A DNA stretch of 64,000 nt from Bacillota bacterium (GTDB lineage Bacteria; Bacillota; Clostridia; Acetivibrionales; DSM-1351), in the NCBI GenBank assembly GCA_023392075.1, contig JAEVZU010000022.1, positions 29,326 to 93,325 on the forward strand. The letters are read 5' to 3'. The notes below the pieces were generated by a model. That model did no database searches and was not told where the DNA came from. It worked only from the letters and a program-made list of their open reading frames with translations. Of this stretch, positions 39,515-49,525 are shown one piece after another (the stretch's first letter is position 1; the number at the start of each line of letters is the position of its first letter). The position numbers were made by a program, and so were the translations under genes.

Positions 39515-41459
39515 ATGATTATCAGACATTTAAGAAAAATTATCAAATTACTATCTGTCAGAGCCTCAAATAAGTATCTTCTGAAATATTTTATCACTTA
39601 CTTTACCGTTTTAATAATACCGCTGGCAATAGGTTATGTATATTATATCAATACATACAAAATTGTAATTCTGATGCCATAAATGAAAATAATACCATTT
39701 TAAGGCAGGCGTCTTCCATTCTGGAGCAGAGATTTGAGGAAGCAGATTCTATGGCGGATCAAATTATTTCAAATAGCTATGTAAGTGCGTTTCAGGGTAT
39801 CAAAAATCCTTTACAGTATCCTAATTCATATTCAATCATCAGAACAAGGGATAGCCTTACCAATTACAATACCTCCAACAAATTTGTATGGAATTATTTT
39901 ATCTTTTTCAACAAAAGTGAAATGGTTATTAACAATCAAATTACCTATACTTACGAGCAATTTTATAAACGGTATATGAGCTATAAAGGGCTTCCGTATG
40001 AAGAATGGTATGACAAGATGACCGAAAATCTTTGTGAAGGCGGACTGTCCGGAGAAATAGAAGCCGAGCTTTACAATTATACTCCCTCCGGCGCTGTGGG
40101 TATGACAATGGTTACCTATTCAAAACCCTTGATTTCCTATGGGCAAAATGATGGCATCGTTATGCTGGTATTTAATAAGAAAGAAATAACCGATCTTTTA
40201 TCTTCAATAAATACCTATGATGGCGGAGTAACATATATAGAAAACAAGGAAGGTAAAATCATAACATACTTTTCAGGTGAAAAATGCGATATTCAAAAAC
40301 AACCTTTCTCACAAGGCTTATAAACGGGGAGTTTAACTCCCAGGAGGAAATAGAAAAGGTGGCCAGGTGTATCAGTCTCAATTTTAAAGGCAGCGTATAC
40401 TGCATTATTATATTTAGATTCGATACCGACCTGAACAACTATGATACTCTGGAATTGACAATTGTAAGTTCCTTCAAGCAATTGCTGCGGGAAATACTTG
40501 GCAGGGTGGTGCCCGATGCTCTTATCTGCGATCTGGATGAACAACAGCTGGTGATGCTTGTTGATTATCCTGCATTGCAGCAGGGACGGCTTAACCCTTA
40601 TATTGAAGATGTGTCAGCCAGACTGAAGCAGGAAATGCCTAAAAATCTGTTCGAGAGCCTTTTGATCTCCTGCGGCAATATTGTTGATCAGCTGATTGAT
40701 ATACCCGTATCCTTTGAGAAGGCAAAGCTGGCGTTCAAAATCAACTCCGCCAACAGACACAGCAATATTCTGTGGTATGCCGGAACCGGTAATTATACCG
40801 TTAACTACTATTTCCCTACCGATTTGCAGACAAAGCTTATAAATAATGTCAAGTCAGGTGATAAAGGGGCTGTCAAGTCCATCCTGAACATTCTCTTTAC
40901 CAAAAATTTCATGGACTCAAACCTCTCGACCTCACTGCATAAACTATTTATTTACGAGCTGCTGGGTGTTATTATAAAACTGTGGAATCAGATCGGCTCT
41001 GATGAAAAGACCTATAACTATATCATAAGCAATACCGACAATATTGACAAATATAGTGAACTTAAGCAGATAAAAATAATAACCGACTCTTATTACATGC
41101 TTTGTGAAATAATGAACGGACAATCGGATAAACAGAACTTGAATACCAATAATCAAATAATTGAGTACATAGACGAATATTATCTTGACTGCAATATATC
41201 ACTTGCTTCTATAGCTGATAAATTTAACATGAACGAATCTTATCTATCATATATATTCAAACAGCAAAGCGGTATAAAGCTTTCTTCATATATTGAGCAT
41301 TTAAGGATTCAGAAGGCTAAAGAGCTTTTGGGAAATACCGCCCTGCCTATAAATGAAATTGCAATAAAAACAGGATATTTGTCTACAAATACTTTTTGCC
41401 GGGCCTTTAAAAGGGTAACCGGTATTAATGCAACCACCTTCAGAGGCAGTAATGTATAA
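39515..41459 (+). pseudogene. Membrane-anchored AraC-type regulator (YtdP-like), two disruptions
   Basis: Three frames add up to one protein. From ATG 39515, 55 codons give a start and first membrane helix (YFITYFTVLIIPLAIGYVYY) to TAA 39680. A one-base shift then leads into an extracytoplasmic sensor domain (ILEQRFEEADSMADQIISNS...YIENKEGKIITYFSG) to 40323. A second shift at 40284-40323 enters the cytoplasmic part (FLTRLINGEFNSQEEIEK) and an intact AraC C-terminus (ISLASIADKFNMNESYLSYI, INEIAIKTGYLSTNTFCRAF). The second membrane helix expected between sensor and cytoplasmic part is absent, so a deletion accompanied that shift. The gene is dead as a membrane regulator. Confidence 0.75.
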
Positions 41460-41542
41460 TTGTATAATTGAAACTGTTTTAGTTTACCCTTTAAAGTGAA
41501 CACAGCCTTTTTCCAGTTCCCCTTACAGGGTATGGTTGTTTA

Positions 41543-42703
41543 TTACAGGCAGCCGTAAGCTACAGCTCTTATACGGTGGTGGTGATACTCTTCCATATTT
41601 GGGTCCATTTGATGCATATATACCACAGAGAAACCTTCCTCCGGATCAATAGCTACATATGTACCGGGATATCCCGTCCAGCCGAATTCTCCAATAGAAC
41701 CGTTGGAATTTCCTTCTGCCGTATTCATCATGGTTCTGACCCCCAGGCCATAACCATAACCTGCAACATAGGAAAAGGTATAATCCTTAAGCTGGGCTTC
41801 ATTCAGATGATTCGCCCGCATGAGATCTATGGTCTTTCTGCCGATTATCCTTATTCCATCCAGACTACCTCCATTTGCCAGCATTTGAGAAAATCTCAGG
41901 TAGTCACCCACTGTGGAATAAAGCCCTGCTCCACCTGCTTCATACAATGCATCCGGCTCATGGAACTCGTCCAGCACGGCCGCACATTTTTTCAGTTCTC
42001 CAGATTCATCCTTTTTGTAAAAGGACGCCATTCTTGACCGGATACCGTCCCTGAAACGATAGCCTGTATCTTTCATTCCCAGAGGCCCTAATATTTCATC
42101 CTGCAAAAATTGTCCTACCGTCTTACCTGATACAAGCTGTATCAATGCGGCTATTATATCGTGTCCGTAGCCATACAGCCAGTGGGTTCCCGGATCAAAT
42201 GCAACAGGCACGCTTCCCAGGGCCTTTACTTCGGTTACAATATCATATTTTCCGTATTTCTTTTTTAGTTCCCCGGTTACTTTTGACATTTCCAGAGCTG
42301 TAGGAGAGTTACCAAATGCATACGGCATCCCGACGGCCATAGTAAATGCATGCTTTATCAACATTGGACTGACGGCTTTTCTTGTACCCACGCTGCCGTC
42401 GTGTGCCGTAACGAATACCTGCGTATCCCTGTATTCGGGAAAATACTCGTAAATAGGCTCATTTAAAAGGAATTTCCCTCTTTCGTACAGCATGAGGGCT
42501 GCCGTACAGATTACAACCTTTGTCATGGACCACAGCCGGTAAACCGTATCTTCGGCTATGGGCCTTTTTTCTTCCAGATCGGCATAACCGGAATACCCCT
42601 GGTATAAGGTTTTTCCATCCTTGGCAACAGCGCAGCCGCAGCCTGCAGGTCCATTTTCTGCAAACTGGTTCAATAATGCTGATAAATCATCAAATTTAGA
42701 CAT
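41543..42703 (-). CDS. Serine hydrolase of the beta-lactamase/esterase (class C) family
   Basis: A 386-aa protein with the class C fold: the SxxK motif WSMTK near residue 57, a Tyr-rich loop LYGYGHDII near 180 in place of YxN, and a C-terminal GEFGWTGYPGTYVAIDPEEG. There is no signal peptide. It is last in the xylo-oligosaccharide operon, 33 bp after GH39. Intracellular members of this family next to hemicellulases often act as carbohydrate esterases, so removal of acetyl groups from imported oligosaccharides is a reasonable guess, not shown by the sequence. Bases 41460-41542 hold nothing I recognise. Confidence 0.8.
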   Translation of the reverse strand: MSKFDDLSALLNQFAENGPAGCGCAVAKDGKTLYQGYSGYADLEEKRPIAEDTVYRLWSMTKVVICTAALMLYERGKFLLNEPIYEYFPEYRDTQVFVTAHDGSVGTRKAVSPMLIKHAFTMAVGMPYAFGNSPTALEMSKVTGELKKKYGKYDIVTEVKALGSVPVAFDPGTHWLYGYGHDIIAALIQLVSGKTVGQFLQDEILGPLGMKDTGYRFRDGIRSRMASFYKKDESGELKKCAAVLDEFHEPDALYEAGGAGLYSTVGDYLRFSQMLANGGSLDGIRIIGRKTIDLMRANHLNEAQLKDYTFSYVAGYGYGLGVRTMMNTAEGNSNGSIGEFGWTGYPGTYVAIDPEEGFSVVYMHQMDPNMEEYHHHRIRAVAYGCL

Positions 42704-42736
42704 AACAAACCACCTCTTTTCCGATAGTCACACGCT

Positions 42737-44242
42737 TTAATACCCCGGTATCATACTGTCATCAAGCCTGTAATATGTTTCCGATTCTTCTTTTATACGG
42801 CTTATTTCCACAAAAGTTACTTCATTTTTGCTCAAGGTGAGCTCAAGTAACAGCTTATTTCCAGTACAGCTCAATTTGTCATAGTCAACCCTCGGCCGGG
42901 CAATTTCTCTTAAGGTTTCAACGGCTTTCTTAACAGGAAATCTTGGGCGCCCCATCTGAATCCAGGCGTGCCAGGGGTTTCCATATTGCTCATTGACCGT
43001 ATTCCGTTTTATAAAATATTCTCCGTCCTGCAAAGCAAGTTCAATTGAAATATCTTTGGAAAAGTCCTTTCCCCTCTTCATCTCAGGATTCCATGCGGTA
43101 ATGGTTACCGTTTGGTCACTTTTCCGGGTCACCAGCATGCTTTCGTCCCTGTATAATATATACCTTCCCATCTTTTCAAAAAAGCTGAACATATGATATG
43201 TAGGCTTTGGAATATTGTTAAGCGCAACCAGGCCGAAGCCTCCATGAAACTGCGCTCTTGGGACATCAAGCTCTTCGAATATATCGCTGAAGGTCCAGTA
43301 GGAAAAAGAATCAACAATGTCTCCGGCCTCACTGATAATCCTTGCCAGATAAGCTGCGTTAAGGCAGGTATCGTGAACCGGGTTCAATGGAGTGTACGAG
43401 GTATTGTATTCTGTTATGTGAAAAGGCAGCCCGGGGAAGGGAGAGGCATTGATCAGCTCCCTGACTGCTTTCAATTCCTTCAGCATATCCTCAGGTTCAG
43501 TCAAATCCTGATAGACCAGTTCATGTGTCTGAAGTTTTGGCTGTTTTGAAGAGTACAGATGTCTCGAAACAAAATCTACCGGAACGGTTTCTTTATGACA
43601 GAACCGCAGGAAATCCTCAATCCAGTGGTCTGCTCCCCCGCATATGGCAGGGCCACCAACCTGCAGTCCTTTATGGATTTCCTTGATTGCAAAAGCAGTA
43701 ACCCTGTACAGTTTAAAGTACTCGGCTTTATCGGCATCCTTCCAGAATATGTCCAGATTTGGCTCATTCCACACCTCAAAAGGCCACTGGAGTACTTCCT
43801 CAATTCCGTACCTGTCGATAAAATGATTTGCCAGGGCTTGAATCAAACCCTTCCATTTATCATAGTCCTTTGGAGGAGTAACATTTCCCTTCCAATAAAA
43901 TACCGTTTGATCTCCCGATGCAAGTTTCGACGGCATAAAGCCCAGCTCAACAAACGGCTTAAGGCCTCTTTCCAGAAAAGAATCAAATATCCTGTCTATA
44001 TATGTAAAATTATAAAAAGGCTTGATTTCCCCGCCTATCTCATATTCCCGGTATATGGCCGTATCATCATGCAGCAGCCCATGTCCCCTTATATATTTAA
44101 AGTTTATTGCTTTCCGGACAAATTCGAGTGTATCCAGGTATTCCTTTTGAAGTGCTATACCCATTCTCTCTGTTCCGACGCAAAAGTTCCAGTTGTTTTT
44201 AAAAGTTCCTTTTACCTCATCGGTAATTTTTATTCTATTCAT
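42737..44242 (-). CDS. xynB: GH39 beta-xylosidase
   Basis: A 501-aa GH39 enzyme without signal peptide. The acid/base is in WPFEVWNEPNLDIFWKDADK (Glu near 159) and the nucleophile in PFHITEYNTSYTPLNP (Glu near 276), close to Glu160 and Glu277 of the characterised Thermoanaerobacterium and Geobacillus enzymes. It releases xylose from the non-reducing end of xylo-oligosaccharides in the cytoplasm. It lies 43 bp downstream of the GH8 gene, whose enzyme cuts from the other end, so the two are complementary. Confidence 0.93.
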   Translation of the reverse strand: MNRIKITDEVKGTFKNNWNFCVGTERMGIALQKEYLDTLEFVRKAINFKYIRGHGLLHDDTAIYREYEIGGEIKPFYNFTYIDRIFDSFLERGLKPFVELGFMPSKLASGDQTVFYWKGNVTPPKDYDKWKGLIQALANHFIDRYGIEEVLQWPFEVWNEPNLDIFWKDADKAEYFKLYRVTAFAIKEIHKGLQVGGPAICGGADHWIEDFLRFCHKETVPVDFVSRHLYSSKQPKLQTHELVYQDLTEPEDMLKELKAVRELINASPFPGLPFHITEYNTSYTPLNPVHDTCLNAAYLARIISEAGDIVDSFSYWTFSDIFEELDVPRAQFHGGFGLVALNNIPKPTYHMFSFFEKMGRYILYRDESMLVTRKSDQTVTITAWNPEMKRGKDFSKDISIELALQDGEYFIKRNTVNEQYGNPWHAWIQMGRPRFPVKKAVETLREIARPRVDYDKLSCTGNKLLLELTLSKNEVTFVEISRIKEESETYYRLDDSMIPGY

Positions 44243-44285
44243 GGCTTTCCTCCCAGATTCAGCATAGACCTTAAATACCTGCGGC

Positions 44286-45416
44286 CTATATATACATATT
44301 ATATTCTCCTGCCAGCATTAGCAAACAGAAAAAATACAAGCAGTTATCATAGTATCTTCTCTCTCCCTTTCTTAAGGGCAGCTCCCAAAAATGCCGAACC
44401 CATTGCAGCCTGTACTTTCCTCTCGCTGCCAGCGACCCGGCGGCATTGGTTGCGATTATGGCAACCGGATGCATGGCTGGTTCATCAAAGGGTTCACCTT
44501 TGATTGTATAGGCTTTGTATTCACCCGGTGCAGTGTTTTCACTGAAGAAGGCCTGAAGCTTATCCACAATCTCCCCCAGCGACTCATCCTTGTTGAACCA
44601 GGCCGCATCCAGGCCAATATTCATTGCAACGCGGTATGCGTCGGAATAGAACTGGGAATCACGGAATAGTTTTTTTGGTGTTCCGTTATATTCTGCGTAT
44701 TCGGGTGCCATTCCGGTATCCTTGTCACAGGAAATATGCAGATACTGCCGGCTGGCTCCGGCAGCTTTTTGCCAGAAGGGTCTATCCTGCTCATCAGCCT
44801 GGAGAGCAAAAAGCTCATAAAAGTGCGGTAAATGATAGGAGGGATCTGAAAATTGCGTTTCGGGTACAAATTTTATATAATAATTTGTTCTGTCCCACAT
44901 GGGCTCCCCGCCTTCAACCAACTCTGCCTGATGAATACAATGCCTGAGAATATCTCTTGCCTGCACGCTGTAGTCAAAAGGCGGAAGACCGTCCCCCCAT
45001 CTGCTGCCTGCGAAGAAAAGAGCCATTGCAAAATACTCCTCACCGTCTGGTGCCGGTCCTTCGGAATTCTTTTTTCCGTCGGTTGCTACCGACCAGGCAA
45101 AATAACCTTGATACTTGCCTTCCTTCTGATGCATATAGGTTTTTGAAAACAGCCAGAGCCTGTCGAAAATATCCTTCCGATCCATTTGAACCGCCATCAT
45201 CATTCCATAGCTCATTCCCTCGGTACGGGCATCATTATTACCGGTATCAAGCATATACCCCATATCTTTACCTTTTTCGAAGTAAATCCGTTCAACCGGG
45301 TCAAAAAACATGGTATTAAAAGTTTCATTTATTTTCTTTTTTACCTGTTCCCTGGAAATACCGATTTCCCCGAACAGATCAGAATACTGCCCTGTATAAT
45401 AAGCTCCTTTTGCCAT
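44286..45416 (-). CDS. rex: GH8 reducing-end xylose-releasing exo-oligoxylanase
   Basis: A 376-aa GH8 protein of the Rex type (cytoplasmic, no signal or carbohydrate-binding module). It shows NNDARTEGMSYGMMMAVQMD with the acid Glu near 67, APDGEEYFAMALFFAGSRWG, and FRDSQFYSDAYRVAMNIGLD with the base Asp near 260; the Bacillus halodurans enzyme uses Glu70 and Asp263. Rex removes xylose from the reducing end of oligosaccharides of three or more units. It follows the two permease genes, as expected for an importer-hydrolase operon. Confidence 0.92.
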   Translation of the reverse strand: MAKGAYYTGQYSDLFGEIGISREQVKKKINETFNTMFFDPVERIYFEKGKDMGYMLDTGNNDARTEGMSYGMMMAVQMDRKDIFDRLWLFSKTYMHQKEGKYQGYFAWSVATDGKKNSEGPAPDGEEYFAMALFFAGSRWGDGLPPFDYSVQARDILRHCIHQAELVEGGEPMWDRTNYYIKFVPETQFSDPSYHLPHFYELFALQADEQDRPFWQKAAGASRQYLHISCDKDTGMAPEYAEYNGTPKKLFRDSQFYSDAYRVAMNIGLDAAWFNKDESLGEIVDKLQAFFSENTAPGEYKAYTIKGEPFDEPAMHPVAIIATNAAGSLAARGKYRLQWVRHFWELPLRKGERRYYDNCLYFFCLLMLAGEYNMYI

Positions 45417-45483
45417 TGCGGTTTCCTCCTACCTCCATAGTCATGTAGTTATAAATTAATATTAAATTCACCATTATCTGTTT

Positions 45484-46401
45484 TTATCCTTTAACAGCAC
45501 CAATTGTAACACCTTTTACAAAATACTTTTGCAGGAACGGATATACCAGCAGTATTGGAAGCGACGCTACTACCGTAACTGCCGCCTGCATTGAAACAGG
45601 AGTTACAGAATCCACCGCAGGCCGGTTACCATAAACCGAAGCCGCAGATTGATTGGAGCCTGAGTTCATGGAAGCTGAAAGTAATTTCATCATTTCATAC
45701 TGCAGAGTAGTCAGACTCTCCTTGCTGGAGCAATAAATAAATGTATCAAACCATGAATTCCATGCTCCAACCGCACACCATAAGGCTACGGTGGCCAAAA
45801 CAGGCTTGCAGCAGGGCAGAATAATCTGAATAAAACAGCGGAAATGACCTGCCCCGTCTATAAAAGCCGCCTCAACAAGGCTTGCTGGTAAAGACTGCAT
45901 ATATGATCTTACAATTATTATATTAAACACACTTACCAATCCTGGAAAAATGTATACCCAATAGTTATTAATCAGGTTCAGATCCTTCATCAGGAAGTAA
46001 TTCGGAATCAAACCCGCTGAAATATACATTGTAACCAAAAAGTATCGTGTGACAAACTTTCGCCATAAAAATTCCGGTCTTGAAAGAACATACCCTACAA
46101 GTGCCGAAATAAAAACACCCAATACCGTGGCCAGCAAGGTACGCGTAACTGAATTCACGGCACCTATTACCAGCAGATCATTTTTAAATACTGTCTGATA
46201 ATTGTACAGGGAAAAAACACGAGGATAAAAAGTTATCCCGCCAAGAAGAGTATCCTTTGCATTGTTGAACGATACCACAATTGTATTCCAGAACGGGTAC
46301 ACCATGATAACAATGACTGCAAGCATTATTACAGTGTTGATTGTATAAAATAATACAGCTTCCGGATTGAAGTTTTTTATTTTTGCTTCGTTATTTTTCA
46401 T
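45484..46401 (-). CDS. ABC sugar permease, LplC/YtcP type (module A)
   Basis: A 305-aa inner-membrane permease with six predicted helices; the first is AVLFYTINTVIMLAVIVIMV. The EAA loop that contacts the ATPase reads EAAFIDGAGHFRCFIQIILP. The C-terminus (FLQKYFVKGVTIGAVKG) is typical of CUT1-family LplC proteins. It forms the channel with the LplB-type protein encoded 12 bp upstream. The ATPase is not encoded here, so an MsmX-like shared ATPase is expected. Confidence 0.92.
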   Translation of the reverse strand: MKNNEAKIKNFNPEAVLFYTINTVIMLAVIVIMVYPFWNTIVVSFNNAKDTLLGGITFYPRVFSLYNYQTVFKNDLLVIGAVNSVTRTLLATVLGVFISALVGYVLSRPEFLWRKFVTRYFLVTMYISAGLIPNYFLMKDLNLINNYWVYIFPGLVSVFNIIIVRSYMQSLPASLVEAAFIDGAGHFRCFIQIILPCCKPVLATVALWCAVGAWNSWFDTFIYCSSKESLTTLQYEMMKLLSASMNSGSNQSAASVYGNRPAVDSVTPVSMQAAVTVVASLPILLVYPFLQKYFVKGVTIGAVKG

Positions 46402-46413
46402 TTTTATGCCCCC

Positions 46414-47376
46414 TTAGAATACACTATTTTCATCCAGCTTCCCGGATATAAAATTTGAAATGGAAACCAAAACAATTGAAATTACCGATTTAAATATACC
46501 TGCGGCGGTTCCCAAAGAATAATTTCCAAGAGTAATACCATATTTCAGCACATAAATGTCTATTGTTTCAGATACATCCATAACCAACCCTCTTCCGAAG
46601 AGGTACTGTACTTCAAAACCTGCATTCAATAACCATCCCAGATTCATAATCAGAAGTACGACAATTGTCGGGCGGATACCGGGCAGCGTAACATGCCACA
46701 TTTTTCTGTAACGGTTTCCGCCATCTATTTCACAAGCTTCATAAAGTTCGGTGTCTATAGAAGACATGGCTGCTATATAAATAATTGAGTTCCAGCCCAC
46801 TTCCTTCCACACATGGGAAAATGCAACGATCCACCAAAAATACTTCTGTTCTCCAAGCCATAATACAGGCTTATCAATCAGGCCAAGCCCCATCAAAAGG
46901 TTATTGAGCGTCCCATCGTATGTGGATAATATGTTTGAGATCAAGGAGCAAACTATTACCCAGCTTAAAAAGTGAGGCAGATATGATGCAGTCTGTACAA
47001 CACGCTTAAACCCTAAATTTCGAATTTCATTCAGTAATAAAGCAAACCCTATGGCAAAAATAAAACCAAAAATCAAATTCATTACAGACATTCCGAGAGT
47101 GTTTTTGAAAGCTCTCCAGAATACCGGATCCTCAAACATAAAGTTGAATTGGTCCAGGCCGACAAACTTGGAATTCCAGTAGCCCTTGGCAGGTCTGAAG
47201 TTCTGAAATGCCATTATCCAGCCTGAAATCGGATAATAGCAAAATATAAAGGTCAATATTATGCACGGCACTACCATAACAAAAAGAGGTATTTGCTGCC
47301 TATACTCTTTAAGCTTTGTATTCCGTTTGTTAATCCGAATGATGTTATTTTGCATTGCCAGGTCTTTTTGATCCAT
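46414..47376 (-). CDS. ABC sugar permease, LplB/YtcQ-partner type (module A)
   Basis: A 320-aa permease with six helices, starting with PLFVMVVPCIILTFIFCYYP. It shows GYWNSKFVGLDQFNFMFEDP and the EAA loop EACEIDGGNRYRKMWHVTLP. It pairs with the LplC-type gene downstream. ATG 47376 follows GGAGGT by four bases; the frame upstream of it is not needed. It comes after a terminator-like hairpin that separates it from the solute-binding gene. Confidence 0.92.
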   Translation of the reverse strand: MDQKDLAMQNNIIRINKRNTKLKEYRQQIPLFVMVVPCIILTFIFCYYPISGWIMAFQNFRPAKGYWNSKFVGLDQFNFMFEDPVFWRAFKNTLGMSVMNLIFGFIFAIGFALLLNEIRNLGFKRVVQTASYLPHFLSWVIVCSLISNILSTYDGTLNNLLMGLGLIDKPVLWLGEQKYFWWIVAFSHVWKEVGWNSIIYIAAMSSIDTELYEACEIDGGNRYRKMWHVTLPGIRPTIVVLLIMNLGWLLNAGFEVQYLFGRGLVMDVSETIDIYVLKYGITLGNYSLGTAAGIFKSVISIVLVSISNFISGKLDENSVF

Positions 47377-47485
47377 ATTAACCTCCATGAGCCACATTTG
47401 TGGCCGCAAAATGTAATGAAAACATATATCCTTTATCGCAATGTGGCGAATAAAGGAGGTTAGTCTATCAAGAGCTCGGTTGTAT

Positions 47486-47523
47486 AAAACCAGAAGAGAG
47501 GAATGTCCTCTCTTCTGGTTTTT
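47486..47523 (-). terminator. Strong hairpin between solute-binding and permease genes (attenuator)
   Basis: AAAACCAGAAGAGAGGA-ATG-TCCTCTCTTCTGGTTTT is a perfect 17-bp stem with a 3-base loop and T-rich ends, 16 bp past the solute-binding stop. It can terminate most transcripts so that the binding protein is made in excess over the permeases, or it can protect the 3' end of a processed mRNA. Confidence 0.85.
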
Positions 47524-47538
47524 GGTATGATTTAATGT

Positions 47539-49275
47539 TTACTTCTTAGCAGCAGCCATCTTTTCTTTAATCTGCCGGTTTACTTCATCAAGATACGGCT
47601 GAGGGTTAACCGCATCAATTTCTTTCAGGAACTTATCCCATAATGCATCATAATCTGCAGGCTTTGCTAAAATCAACTGTGGATCGTACTTACGGCAAAC
47701 ATCAATAAATCTTGTATTGGCAACCTTGGCAGGACTTCCATCTTCAATCGGGAAGGACCAAACCGGGTAATATGCCGGACGTTTAAGCGGCTCTGAAAGT
47801 ATTCCTGCAGGAAATTCCACATTAAGAGCTTTAAGGAAATTCTGGTCATATTCGGATAAAGCGGCCATATACTCATCCTTTGAAGCTCCCGGATCACAAG
47901 GTGTTCCATCCTCATACAGCCCTTGCATTTTGGGAGTATACTGCCACAGAGTATCCCCTGTCATTTCACGTTTCTTGGCGGTATCCCTCATTATTTCACG
48001 ACGTTCGTCGGCTAATTTTCTTCCGTTAGTGCCAATCTTTACCCAGTCCTTGCCTTCAACACCCCATGCAAGGTAGTCCTGAACCTCACGGTTCAATAAA
48101 TAATCATAGTATGCCAGCAAGCGGTCTGGGTTTTTACAATTAGTTGTTATTATAATCCCTCCGGTTCCTGAAATGTCAGACGGTGGATCTATATAATTAT
48201 CCTTTACACCCGGATTTGCTATAGGAACAGCAATATAGGAACGGTTGAACTTTTTGGCCGCCTTCAGGGCATCATCGGCTTTCTGGAAATTCCAGAACTG
48301 GTCGAAGGTTCCCAGCACCGCACCGGAAGACAACCTGGCAATATATTGGTCATAGTTTTGAGTAAAGGTTTCTGCCTCTATGATGCCTTTATGATATTCC
48401 TCGTTTAATTTCTTATAATATGCCTTTGCCGTATCCGTTGTTTGATAAAGGGATGCGGTAAAAGTACTCTGATCGACAATGACATCACCTTCATTACCGG
48501 AACCCAGGAGATGCATTGCGGGGTTACGCAGGCAGAAGTCTCTCCAGCCGTCACTCAGAACTTCAAATCCGATAGTTTTTACACCGTCAATTGTAGGATG
48601 CTTTGCCTTATAGTCCTCTATCAGTTGAAAATATTCATCGATGGTTTTGGGCACCTTGTTGCCTGATTCTTCCAATACCGCCTTTTGAATGAAGAAACCT
48701 GCTCCTCCGTTTTGGAAGGTAGGAGGCGCATATTCATAAAGGCCGTAATTCTCTATAGTGTACGCATGACCATCTCCAAAACCCGCTTTCATCTTTTCCA
48801 GGAATGGCTCGTAATGCCTTTTCAGATTGGGGTAGTTTAGTATTTTGTCTTCAATGGGAATTGCGGCGCCTGCATCAACAAACTTTGCAGCTTCTCCGAA
48901 TATTGCATCAGGATAATCACCACCCGCAATCATAACCCCCACTTTCTGGGCCAAATCACCCACAAGGAATTCGAACTCCATTGTAACTCCGGTTAATTCG
49001 GTTATTTTCTTAAGTACGGGATTATCCTTTGACGGTGCCTGGCCAGGGTCACGCAGGAATACCTTGAAGGTTACGGGGTCATTGCGGTCGGCCATCATGG
49101 GCAAGCCTGTTTCAGAATCTTTTTCTGCAGATGCCGAAATTGTTGCTGCAGCCGAGGTTGAAGTCTGTGCGTCTGTCGTAGTCCCGGATGCATCTTTTGA
49201 TGAGCCGCAGGCAGCCAGCGAAAATAACATGGCTGAAGCTAGAAATGCTGCTAAAACTTTGCTGAACTTTTTCAT
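47539..49275 (-). CDS. Extracellular sugar-binding lipoprotein, LplA/YtcQ type (module A)
   Basis: A 578-aa lipoprotein. The signal MKKFSKVLAAFLASAMLFSL leads to lipobox LAAC (Cys22) and a Ser/Thr/Ala linker. The mature part starts with VTFKVFLRDPGQAPSKDNPV and has WNFQKADDALKAAK and a GGIIITTNCKNPDRLLAYYD segment typical of large type-1 binding proteins. It would capture xylo-oligosaccharides for the permeases that follow. AAAGGTGG lies upstream of ATG 49275. Its length is normal for the LplA group. Confidence 0.9.
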   Translation of the reverse strand: MKKFSKVLAAFLASAMLFSLAACGSSKDASGTTTDAQTSTSAAATISASAEKDSETGLPMMADRNDPVTFKVFLRDPGQAPSKDNPVLKKITELTGVTMEFEFLVGDLAQKVGVMIAGGDYPDAIFGEAAKFVDAGAAIPIEDKILNYPNLKRHYEPFLEKMKAGFGDGHAYTIENYGLYEYAPPTFQNGGAGFFIQKAVLEESGNKVPKTIDEYFQLIEDYKAKHPTIDGVKTIGFEVLSDGWRDFCLRNPAMHLLGSGNEGDVIVDQSTFTASLYQTTDTAKAYYKKLNEEYHKGIIEAETFTQNYDQYIARLSSGAVLGTFDQFWNFQKADDALKAAKKFNRSYIAVPIANPGVKDNYIDPPSDISGTGGIIITTNCKNPDRLLAYYDYLLNREVQDYLAWGVEGKDWVKIGTNGRKLADERREIMRDTAKKREMTGDTLWQYTPKMQGLYEDGTPCDPGASKDEYMAALSEYDQNFLKALNVEFPAGILSEPLKRPAYYPVWSFPIEDGSPAKVANTRFIDVCRKYDPQLILAKPADYDALWDKFLKEIDAVNPQPYLDEVNRQIKEKMAAAKK

Positions 49276-49525
49276 TTAGAAATCCACCTTTCCTTTTTTT
49301 AACGCCTTGGACAAAGTATGTTCAACGTTTTATGTAAATTAACATTCGCAGAAAACCTTTGTGCCTCTATGCGTTTAAGCAGGGCGAAAGACATGTGCCG
49401 CAAAAAACCGTGGCGATCCACTCCGAGCTGGCGCATCTTTACGCCTCGTTATAGGCCCATTTTAGCATGCAGAATACTTAAAGTAATTTAAAAAAGAATA
49501 CCTGAAACTTAAATAATTATACCTG
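49276..49525. other. Intergenic stretch with a GC-rich block
   Basis: Bases 49360-49458 are much richer in G and C than the neighbourhood and contain a small hairpin (GTGG-CGAT-CCAC). They resemble no riboswitch or RNA I know. The solute-binding promoter must lie in 49276-49350, but no clear -35/-10 pair is seen, which fits activator dependence. Confidence 0.5.

Noticed and set aside
43559..44503. A 314-codon open frame on the plus strand
   Set aside because: It is the complement of the GH39 gene and the end of GH8, whose catalytic motifs are intact on the minus strand; the plus-strand product resembles nothing.
49360..49458. A riboswitch ahead of the lipoprotein gene
   Set aside because: I compared it by eye with c-di-GMP, glycine, THF and cobalamin consensus features and found no match on either strand.
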